Shown here: positions 31,301-35,054 of the stretch, piece after piece | Numbering within the stretch: the first letter of the stretch is position 1 | Layout: every line of letters begins with the position of its first letter | Translations under genes and position numbers: made by a program | NCBI GenBank assembly: GCA_002440745.1 | Contig: DJVB01000066.1 | Location: 17,924-81,923 of the forward strand | Direction of reading: 5' to 3' | Source: Bacteroidales bacterium UBA6267 | GTDB taxonomy: Bacteria > Bacteroidota > Bacteroidia > Bacteroidales > UBA1556 | DNA: 64,000 bases | The notes under the pieces: generated by a model | Database searches by the model: none | The model's input: the letters and a program-made list of their open reading frames with translations, nothing else | What the model was told of the DNA's origin: nothing

Positions 31301-32526
31301 TAGGTTGTATTTACTGTCAAACCTGAATGTTGAAAAGCCGTCAAAGAACCTTTATATAAAACGGTTTGCTGCCCTCCTATTTTATTTCCAACAGTGTATG
31401 ATGTGCCATTTGTTGGGGGAACAAAACTATTTACTGTATTGTAGGTGAGCATCACATTATCGCCAAAAGCATTCAAATCCCAACTTAAGTCAATTTGGGT
31501 TGAAGTGGCACCGGAAACGGCAAAACTTGTCGGCACTAAAACCGCATTAGTGGTTTTATTATCGGTCAATGCAGAAGTAGAATAAATATTAGTGGCGGAT
31601 TTAGACCAAATTTTGTAATAATGTGCCGTACCACTTGGCAGATTTTGATGAGAAAAAGAAGTTGCTGAACCAACATATAATACTTGGGCTGAACCAATTG
31701 TAGAAGAACCGGCGGTATAAGTTATACCATTTGCGGGAGTACCAAAACTATTTATGGTATTGTATGCAACAATCACATCATCGCCTGTTGTGTTTTTAGT
31801 CCAGCTTAAATCAATTTGACAAGATGAAGCAACCGCAGCGGCAAATGCTTGAGGTGCAGTAATGGATGAACCGGGGGTATAAATGACTCTTGTGGCTGAA
31901 GTTGGAAAGTTTCCAAATACATTACCAAAAACACCATCTCCTGCATTTATTCCAAGATCACCAGCCATAGTGTTGGAGCCTCCTACATTGGAATAATCAA
32001 CTTCAATATTTTGATTAGCCTCATAAAAACTAATTTGAACATCAGCATGATAACTTGAGGTGCCTGTGTAGTTAGTATAATAAGTAAAAGCAATCGTTAA
32101 AACCCGATTGGGAGCTGTGCCACTCACTAAGTAATAAATTCCATTTGTGGATTCAATTCTTCCATCTGTATTACCTCCATAGGATAAAAAGTTTCCGTAA
32201 GATGAAATACTTGTTGGAATTGGCACTCCTGTGCCATAAGACCCTGCATAAATGGAGCCGTCAAAACGCATTATACCATTTGTATTAAATGTAAGTTGAT
32301 TGGCTGTGCTATAAGATTGATCATATACCTGAAAATTAAATGGCCAATTTAACGCTGAACCTCCATCATCCCATGAACCACTGTTAAGCCCCAGATTAGT
32401 GGCTCCGGTCATCGAAATGGGACTTGATGCAGCAGTGGAAATGGTATAATTCCAAGATGCATTAACTGCAAAAGTAGCTACTGACAAAAACAGTATGCCA
32501 ATGGTGAGTAAAAGTGATTTTCTCAT
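16315..32526 (-). CDS. Giant T9SS-sorted modular surface protein, 5,403 residues
   Basis: The longest gene here. Domains in order: signal peptide (1-21); a beta-sandwich N-domain (25-218); twelve FN3-like repeats of about 106 residues (220-1490), each with LSW near its start and YYYKIWS near its end; a MAM/jelly-roll domain with DMAIDDIRVY (1497-1682); three copies of a sialidase-N-associated-like beta domain (ISNAKVYFT..FG..G.NYFWL.YD) interleaved with two adhesion domains (1682-2480); a parallel beta-helix ending in DIGADEF (2482-2912); a CARDB-like domain; and about 2,150 residues of PKD/Ig-like modules built mostly from 240-residue cassettes (3022-5170). The last 80 residues (MNIYPNPSDGRF, then AKGVYMVKIVG) are a T9SS type A sorting domain. 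It is a predicted surface or secreted adhesin; no enzyme motif is seen. The frame is uninterrupted over 16.2 kb. Confidence 0.96.
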   Translation of the reverse strand: MRKSLLLTIGILFLSVATFAVNASWNYTISTAASSPISMTGATNLGLNSGSWDDGGSALNWPFNFQVYDQSYSTANQLTFNTNGIMRFDGSIYAGSYGTGVPIPTSISSYGNFLSYGGNTDGRIESTNGIYYLVSGTAPNRVLTIAFTYYTNYTGTSSYHADVQISFYEANQNIEVDYSNVGGSNTMAGDLGINAGDGVFGNVFGNFPTSATRVIYTPGSSITAPQAFAAAVASSCQIDLSWTKNTTGDDVIVAYNTINSFGTPANGITYTAGSSTIGSAQVLYVGSATSFSHQNLPSGTAHYYKIWSKSATNIYSTSALTDNKTTNAVLVPTSFAVSGATSTQIDLSWDLNAFGDNVMLTYNTVNSFVPPTNGTSYTVGNKIGGQQTVLYKGSLTAFQHSGLTVNTTYYYKIWSYGCQGDYSSTGATLTQATSTTSNPTISSITAPSSCEINMAWTKNTSGDNVMILRNTTNSFGTPSTGTPYTLGYIFPAGGTVVYSGAGTSTSFSSLVDNTTYYFKAFSVDASYNYSGGVTGNVTTPTIANTTNFQASVGGVSSINLSWVLNSASDDVLVTYNIVNSFATPTDGSSYTVGNQVSPGQGTVLYKGTATSFNHTGLALNTQYFYKIWSFDCGLNYSNPGQTDNATTSNISDPTNFTATASSSCEIGLGWTPVSGNDVMILRNTTNTFATPNNGTAYTVGYNFAGGGSVVYNGSGTSYTNTSLADNTTYYYKAFTVSSSNQYSSGVNANATTTLIPNPASITATGVSTSQIDLSWPTSGSLNVIVTYNTTGTFTSPVDGSTYTTTIGTDQIVYKGSASSFNHTGLSINTTYYYKIWYYDCGLNYSGTGATDNATTSNITNPTNFTATASSSCEIGLGWTPVSGNDVMILRNTTNTFATPNNGTAYTVGYTLTGGGTVIYKGNGTSYTNTSLVDNTTYYYKAFSVSSSYIYSSGVSANATTNVVPTPATFNATSAGISQIDLAWAASGSLNVIVTFNQTGSFTNPTDGVNYTTSIGSDQVLYKGSATSFNHTGLNFATTYYYKIWYYDCGLNYSPSGTAANATTGNISNPQAFDVVALSSCADSLYWTKNVSNDNVMIAYSLSNNFATPNNGTAYSVGYTFPFGQGTIAYIGSGTNYTHSPLFKNTKYYYKIWSRSSSNFYSTGIIDSVTTNNLSNPQSFTVSSTGTDFINLSCVLNTAGDNIMVVYNTVNNFATPIDGISYNVGNQLSPGQGIVLYKGNNGVINHTGLNLNTTYYYKVWSFDCAVSYSTSGLSVNATTGTVADPQSFTSNAVSSSQIDLSWVLNASNNNVMVAYNTVNSFGTPINGIDYVNGNQISSGQGTVIYNGSATSFSHSSLNMNTVYYYKIWSKDGSSNYSIGLTSQDTTLGVSDPNAFDASTVSASQIDLSWTKNSSSDSVMIVYNTTNNFANLLNGFAYVVGNQVAVGQGTVLYRGSATSFSHTGLVASTKYYYKAYSYNSANYYSTPGLIDSATTMAPGVATFPYFENFDTQVPNQGNLYSCVTYYPLTSGWNNVQSVDDIDWVVRQGTTPNGTWGQTGPIGDHTTGSGYYLYTEASSCYNKAAWLVSPVFNFTALSNPRLEFYYFMLGTGTGSINVQASTDGGATWSSNLFNKSGQQQTSQAAPWGYADISLAAYAGMTNIRLRIKGTTGFNYASDMAIDDIRVYQPQNMVVSSVTTEQDTIDVVLGATNQQVIRVKIETVGAFSPQSVSQLSFNTLGTQDLSDISNARVFYTGSNPNFSTIQQFGSVTANPNGSFNVNGTQVLAEGLNYFWLTYDIPATATIGHVVDARFAQGIISGIAKAPTVSDPPGTKTIIGQITVGTGSYTSYNYGPTYIPYYHGGHEAIYLASELGTGAKEINRIAYLKASGSNTLDKIDNIRIYMKNSTLSTLTSGALSTTGYTLVYEGPMPNYLASGWINVTLTNTFLWDGTSNLHVLVVQDKPATTWSNYPYWTYTSVSPTKARYGSNYSNPVTSLSAISYRPNTRLEYVLPASMSYASSTVEQATTKSVEKGTTNAEILRIKIETNNTANPLNLTKLLLSTAGSTSAADISNAKVYYTGTSTTFATTTQFGSTVVSPSGTFTVNGTQALQSGTNYFWLCYDVSSTATPDNVLDAKCDSITVGGSTYAPTISNPNGNRTIKQYLIIGNGTNSDYQQPLHVYYNHAWEAIYTSTEMGAAKDLSALAFYKLSGSNTVNQILNVTIYMRHTVETTKTSGSYSTAGYTLVYQGNFTNDAPSGWMEVQLTNPFTYNGTDNLEILIVQNYGAYFTGYPYWAYRTVSPNRARFANNYSSAPTSLNASNRLANIRFEYSDPTPMSYVSSTVSQNNFTNVTAGVNDQDIIAIEVVTQNSANPLSATSFTFNTNGSSAPATDISNAKVYFTAGSPTFSAINQFGTAHANPNGTFTITGSQTLQSGTNYFWLAYDIPSTATTGHWVDAECTSLTVGTPRTPTQTAPIGNRTIVGALSGEYTIGAGGDYTTFTSAINALNTYGVAGWVKFRVFSGTYNEQINLSPYTNASATNTVTFEAYTGNAADAILQYSSSNSSLNYTLQVSGAAHYIIKDLTIKANGSTYGRAISLSGNNTDLVFRNNIIVAGSATGTNAVGVYAYNSPLNRVTFASNDVSNGYYSLYIRAASASSPYLNVVIDSNTVNSSYYGIYVYYSEGIKIRNNTFNSTGSSSGYCIYGYGMNNGTDISGNRIIGANTNTAYGLYLYYSNGNSTARNLIYNNFISITGGSGTNSNGVYMNNCSYTDLVYNSVRFAGSYGNYKGAMYFTGGSNNNLKNNMLVSTNNAYALYINNSTAITTSDYNNLFTTGSSLAYYNGSPYSSLAQWVSNTPFGDHSINVNPNYVSATDLHVTNTAINNLGNPYTGITKDIDNDPRDLTTPDIGADEFSVGNDAGVIAIVSPVSGCTSNQTATVELKNFGTNTLTSATINWTIDGTAQTPFSWTGSLTTNSTANVNIGTVNLASGNHTIVAWSVSPNGVADGVNVNDTSTATVNIGSLPTVDAGANATVCPTGTFTTNATASNYTTLAWTTSGTGSFTGGTSLTATYTPSAADITAGSVYLKLTASSAGCGNVADSLLLTIQVMPTVSFTGLAATYCPNDGSSTLVGSPTGGVFSGPGISGNTFNPALAGAGTHTVTYKYTAGSCVDSAQQTTVVAPVITPTISGLASGYCITSPASTLTGTPSGGTWSGAITTNIFNPAVVGVGVKTVTYTVVDPTTSCSFDTTYTTEVYTQPVATISGLNPTYCNNSAPVTVTGSPAGGIFEGSGMTGNIFDPALAGLGSHTIKYIVNNGVGCSDTAYATVTVNAAPNASFSGLANAYCSTDAAVTLIGTPAGGTYTGNGISGTTFTPATAGSGLSWITYTYTAANGCSDSAMQSVTVNQTPVANAGSDISITSGTNTVLSGSATGGSASYSYLWSPAALLQTGNATMQNPTTINLTASQIFTLVVTDNVSGCSSSDQVQVTVNSPVFAVSASGNPLIICEGDSSIIQAVVTGGTGPTSYSWSSNPTGFSSTAASAIVYPTVTTTYTVTATDGTSFANAQVVVQVNPLPVVSISGLGTNYCSNDAPITMIGNPAGGVFNGIGVSGNVFNPSAANIGLNQIVYTYTNTNGCSNSDTAFVTVNQAPIVDAGIDVNIDYNQDTILYGTATGGSGNYSWNWSPASKLIATNTQNVTTTLLTATQRYKLIVTDATTGCSAQDSVLVTVIGGPLSAVVSASPSAICVGGTAQVSAIPSGGDGTYAYQWSSNPAGFTSTNQSPNVSPTATTTYTVTVTSGGQNYIGNAVVTVNPIPVVDFSGLAVSYCLNDPTSTLTGLPSGGVFSGNGVSGNLFNPLTAGIGNHTVTYTYTNPTTGCVGTKDSSTTVYAVPIATAGSDVTINQGQTTTLVGSASGGSGTYSYAWTPAALVVSPTSASTSTVAMTSTTQFILEVTDQVSGCTDTDDKIVTVLTPGPISVSATATPDTICVGDASTLLALASGGNGSYTYSWSSSPSGFTSTSMNPTVSPSVTTTYTVLVSDGSTNANTSVVVTVSPIPVVTISGISTQYCSADAAVNLVGSPSGGLFSGPGVSGNQFIPALAGSGNHTINYSFTSPFGCSNSATHNVTVYQTPVVNAGPDDTVFYNSVYNLGGLATGGSNYSWIWSPASHLQTVYGQNVSTDSLKATQTFTLSVTDTVTGCNSSDDVVIFVKGGPLSVVSATATPASICVGDSSKLSVLPTGGTGTYSYFWASASGFSSTLASPFVSPTVTTVYTYVVTSGPNVATGSVTVTVNPVPVVSFTGLANTYCIDDAPSILTGTPTGGTFSGVGVTGNTFNPSLAGAGLHVVTYSFTNTSGCSAFSTDTTIVYDLPTVNAGTDITLTAVGSTNLSGTVTGGSGSFTYNWTPSAMVVSPNALSTATVSLSASELFTLTATDQVSGCVASDDIQVILAVGPLSVVAQANPDTICAGDVVNLNAIATGGNGIYTYSWSSNPSGFSSIIQNPVVNPTVTTTYTVLVNSGTSNASSSVVVVVNPLPNVSFTGLSSPYCTNDMTSVLTGSPVGGVFSGSGVSGNIFDPGSVAQGSYMISYTYTNPTTGCSASNDQQVLVYEAPVANAGLDVFILPGSDTLLYGSATGGGNYSWAWSPTLMLVNAAVQNPTTVPLFTTQLYTLTVTDTITGCSDNDDVIVSTSTILDAQITANQSAICQGDSVQLNVVATGGTGTYSYSWSSLPMGFASTLQNPMVKPNVTTLYSVTVNDGVQTITKNITITVNPKPAVALVGLSSSTCANSMPDTLLGFPSGGVYSGAGLNSNLFDPTIAGIGTHYISYTYTNANGCSNTDVDTITVNANPIANAGTDTTILVGHDTILYGSGLGGSGLYSYQWSPASELLNAFAQNPTTKNLYLTTLFTLKLTDQNTGCYDTDTVQITVQGGPLSANPMANPDTICYGSSTQLNALVSGGTGLYTYLWSSNPTGFVSNSATPTVAPATTTTFTVIADDGNGAVVNSVVVVVETQPIVQIMSYNPENCSNGGFDTLVASPSGGIFFGNGVTGNFFNPTVAGVGTHQIIYSYTTAGGCSNSDTITTEVLASPAANAGSDIMIPCGGSGGLIGSNPVMGMTYSWSPAIGLLSPFNSNTIANPQTVTNYTLTVTDTTTGCSSTDQVLVDIVGGPTAMVTNDTIICKGESVTISASGGTSFLWNNGVNTSSFTVSPNVTTTYTVTVSDGACSDVDSVTVYVNAPYVDLGPDIVLVDTSSITLDAGYGYLKYLWNTGDTTQAINIIPYVSGNLGLNKFAVAVLDAYGCYAIDSINITYVLSFDELNEEIGMNIYPNPSDGRFIMELNGLNSTNYLLQISTTTGKILYQEDLVNRNTIYTREFDFRDWAKGVYMVKIVGNQGFRTYKLVIN
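17460..22495 (-). repeat. Tandem three-domain cassettes, about 720 bp each, seven copies
   Basis: Inside the 5,403-residue gene. The Cys codon of the recurring GL..YC motif was located at 22495-22497, 21769-21771, 21049-21051, 20323-20325 and 19606-19608, and continues near 18895, 18175 and 17460. Spacing is 717-726 bp (239-242 residues). Each unit holds one GGVFSG.GVSGN.FNP module and two PKD-like modules (ATGGSG.YS..WSP and GG.G.Y.YSWSSNP.GF). Copies are clearly related in protein but diverged in DNA. Confidence 0.85.
28050..31870 (-). repeat. Array of twelve FN3-like repeats with a two-repeat super-period
   Basis: Encodes residues of about 220-1490 of the 5,403-residue protein. Repeats alternate between two subtypes. 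One has SSCEI near its start and VMILRNTTN. The other has SQIDLSW near its start and DCGLNYS near its end. The clearest DNA-level copy is a block at 29821-29945 that recurs 624 bp away at 30445-30569 with only a few differences, matching exactly two repeats (208 residues). Confidence 0.85.
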
Positions 32527-32578
32527 GGTATGTAAAAGTTAGGTTTTTGCAAAATTTGGTTTAATTTGTAAGAGTTTC

Positions 32579-32586
32579 CAAAAGTA
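32579..32586 (-). promoter_or_regulatory. Candidate -7 element of the 5,403-residue gene
   Basis: The minus strand reads TACTTTTG, a match to TAnnTTTG, 53 bases upstream of the ATG at 32526. The -33 region is AT-rich without a clear TTG, so support rests on the -7 element and its position. Confidence 0.45.
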
Positions 32587-32618
32587 GAAAAATAATGAAT
32601 AGTTATTAAAAAATAATA

Positions 32619-32810
32619 GTTGATAAATTGTAGTTTATCAACGGGCTTTTAAGACTATTTCAAATAACTAAGGTTGCCCGTCTAAAGGAAATAATAATTC
32701 ACTTTTTATAGACCGAAGAATAATTTCAGTCAATAGTGATATAACATGCTGTATTTCTGTTGATTAGTCAAAAGAAAAGATAAATATGATTTTAATCATT
32801 ATGATTAAAA
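32619..32810. other. Structured intergenic region: two hairpins and a 21-bp palindrome
   Basis: The 361-base gap 32527-32887 has no credible gene. It holds a perfect 9-bp stem-loop (32619-32627 with 32634-32642), an overlapping 6-bp pairing ACGGGC/GCCCGT (32641-32646 with 32676-32681) and an almost gapless 21-bp palindrome (32790-32810; ten-base arms TTTTAATCAT and ATGATTAAAA around one base). The palindrome could be an operator for the downstream giant gene or a poor terminator of the upstream 628-residue gene; it lacks a T-tract. Confidence 0.5.
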
Positions 32811-32887
32811 AACAAGCAGGAATAGTATGGTTTAGGTCATGTCATTTTTTGTAAGAAAAGTCTTATAAGCTGACACAGTTATACACT

Positions 32888-34774
32888 TCAATCAGCGACC
32901 ACAACTCTTGAAGAATGATGTAGTTTTTGGTCGTCAAAAATTCGCAAAATATACACACCGGAGGTGAGATTCAGCGTAGAAAAAGAGAATAAGTTTGTGC
33001 CTTGCTTGGTATAATAATCCTTCATCAACGCTATGCTTTTCCCTTGCATATCAACTAATTCCACGTTAACCTTTGTGTTAATTTCCATATCGAACACAAC
33101 AGAGACATTCTCATTAGCCGATGGATTTGGAAATACATAAGCCTTTCCATTTGGGGTCGGAAAATATGGGTCGTCTTCCATGGTTGTATTCACGTGAGAA
33201 ATCCAGGTGCCATAAATCTTCTGGCTTCCGTTTGCTTTTCCAAAAGTTCCACTCACCCAAACTTCGCCGGTTTTGCCATAAACCGGCTGACTGCCGGAAT
33301 AATCGCCCCAACGCTGCAAGCCTCCCAATAGCACATTCATATAAGTTTGACCGGCTTTAATAACCTTAATATCAGAATATTCCCACGGCTTTTTAAAAGA
33401 TATAACTGCGCAGCCGGGATTGATATCCTCGAAGGTGTAATTGAAATTTATAATGCTCATTTTGCTCTTGAAATGACTGCCGCAATAGGAAATATTTGGG
33501 TAACCAAACTGCAAAGTATCTGAATTTATAAAAACTAAATTTGTGGTTTGAGCCGTTTCAGGGTTTTCAATAATTCCATGGTAGATGGTAGCGTAGCCAT
33601 TGGAGGTATCGATGGTGTTTCCAACATATTGGATATGATCATTTTCATAAAAAGCTCCCAAAACCCGAGCATCATTGGTCGCCAATCTCTTATTGCCGGG
33701 CATTCTTGGATTTGGTGGAGCGCCATAATAATGGTCGGACTTAATCATTTTAATATCCAAAACTGTGGCCGAATTGTCAAGCAAACCGGTGGTTTTCAAA
33801 AGAAAAAAAGTATCATTAGTTATCGCAAAATTTTTATTACTCATAAAATACATTTCCGGTCCATAAAACCCTGAACCTCCAACCACCGGATGCAGATTTC
33901 TAATATTCACACCATTAAATTGTATTCCTGAATAAACAACAGCATCCAACACTGTATCTGCCTGAAATCCACTATTTTTATCAATTTGCCAAATCACCGA
34001 TTGTTTAAAACTTGTCTGCCAGGAGCCGCCATATCGCAATAGATTTCCGGTGATAAACAGCTCATCGTCCGACAAAGAAATAGCCGGAAAATCAGTCCAA
34101 CTGGTATCGTTCAAAGGATTGCCGGGCACTGCATAAAATGCCCAATCTCCCAACACATCTTCGGTCAGTTGAAAACCCACGATGATATGGCTGGTATTGT
34201 CCGAACTGGCTCCTGCAAGATTTACAACAATAAAGCGGTCTTTCTGATAATCATAAATTACTTTTGGATCGTATTGATGAGTAGAAACAGTGCTTAAGGT
34301 ATCGCTAAATACATTCAACGATATAGTTTTTAATAAACTATCCTTTTCCACATCGTAGAAAATAATATTTGTATTTATGGCCGAAAGCACAATTCCGTCT
34401 TTATTTACAGCCATAGTATTATCATTTGGGACCGAATTATTGTATAGATTACCTTCAAAACTATGCACAACCATTGGAGTATCTAAGGAAATATCCGCAG
34501 CTTTTCTGAGGGTTGAGCTCGCCTTCCGAAAAGGATACAGTTTCTCAGACTCTTTTTTAAGATCATTCAAAAAATGGCGGTAATGGGAATTTCCCTCAAA
34601 GGGATTTTCTATGTTTTGCATCTGAACTTGATAATCCACAATGGAATTATCACTAATATTTTTCTTAATCTTTTGTTTCACAGCCAACCTTTGAGATTGG
34701 TAGCTTGTCTGGCTATTTCCGCAAAACGCGATAAAGATAAGCGGTATAATCAAATATTTTATCCGGTTGTTCAT
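32888..34774 (-). CDS. T9SS-sorted exported protein, 628 residues, function unknown
   Basis: An N-terminal signal peptide (about 1-22, ending FCGNSQ) and a C-terminal T9SS type A sorting domain (about 545-628, with YVFPNPSANENV and LTSGVYILRIFDD) bracket a central region of about 500 residues without a family I can name. The centre has beta-propeller-like features (NDNTMAVNKDGIVLSAINTN; repeated short beta strands) and resembles unannotated Bacteroidetes exported proteins. It is divergent from the 838-residue Asp-box gene across a 280-base gap. A partial TAAATTTG promoter element lies at 34804-34811 on this strand. No catalytic motif is apparent. Confidence 0.9.
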   Translation of the reverse strand: MNNRIKYLIIPLIFIAFCGNSQTSYQSQRLAVKQKIKKNISDNSIVDYQVQMQNIENPFEGNSHYRHFLNDLKKESEKLYPFRKASSTLRKAADISLDTPMVVHSFEGNLYNNSVPNDNTMAVNKDGIVLSAINTNIIFYDVEKDSLLKTISLNVFSDTLSTVSTHQYDPKVIYDYQKDRFIVVNLAGASSDNTSHIIVGFQLTEDVLGDWAFYAVPGNPLNDTSWTDFPAISLSDDELFITGNLLRYGGSWQTSFKQSVIWQIDKNSGFQADTVLDAVVYSGIQFNGVNIRNLHPVVGGSGFYGPEMYFMSNKNFAITNDTFFLLKTTGLLDNSATVLDIKMIKSDHYYGAPPNPRMPGNKRLATNDARVLGAFYENDHIQYVGNTIDTSNGYATIYHGIIENPETAQTTNLVFINSDTLQFGYPNISYCGSHFKSKMSIINFNYTFEDINPGCAVISFKKPWEYSDIKVIKAGQTYMNVLLGGLQRWGDYSGSQPVYGKTGEVWVSGTFGKANGSQKIYGTWISHVNTTMEDDPYFPTPNGKAYVFPNPSANENVSVVFDMEINTKVNVELVDMQGKSIALMKDYYTKQGTNLFSFSTLNLTSGVYILRIFDDQKLHHSSRVVVAD

Positions 34775-34794
34775 TGATAATAATCGTTAAGGAT

Positions 34795-34826
34795 TTGACG
34801 TAGCAAATTTAATTATTATATTTTTG
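34795..34826 (+). promoter_or_regulatory. Candidate promoter for the 838-residue gene
   Basis: TTG at 34795-34797, a 21-base spacer and TATTTTTG at 34819-34826 match the Bacteroidetes consensus on the plus strand. Transcription from here would leave an unusually long leader of about 220 bases before the ATG at 35055. Confidence 0.45.
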
Positions 34827-34882
34827 CAGGCTGGTAACAATTAATGCTTTTTTAAATAATTGTTAATCAATGTCTAACTAAT

Positions 34883-34963
34883 ATTCATTATGCAATTGCG
34901 TTCATTTCGTGCCGATTTTAACTCCATTTTTCCGGAGTTATAGTGCAATTAACAATTATGAAT
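34883..34963 (+). promoter_or_regulatory. Inverted repeats in the long leader of the 838-residue gene
   Basis: A 7-bp hairpin TAACTCC/GGAGTTA (34919-34925 with 34934-34940) lies inside a looser outer pairing ATTCAT/ATGAAT (34883-34888 with 34958-34963). No ORF of useful length is present. It may be a structured 5' leader; no known riboswitch class was recognised. Confidence 0.3.
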
Positions 34964-35054
34964 GGTGTCCAATTAAACCAATTTTGGAATTTTTACTACA
35001 GATTTTTTGGACAAGATTGAAAACATCAAGCTTTTTTTATACAAATAACACACA

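Noticed and set aside
28050..31870. Regular repeats resembling a CRISPR or satellite array
   Set aside because: The repeats are in frame within one long coding sequence and encode FN3-like domains of about 106 residues; there are no short identical repeats with unique spacers.
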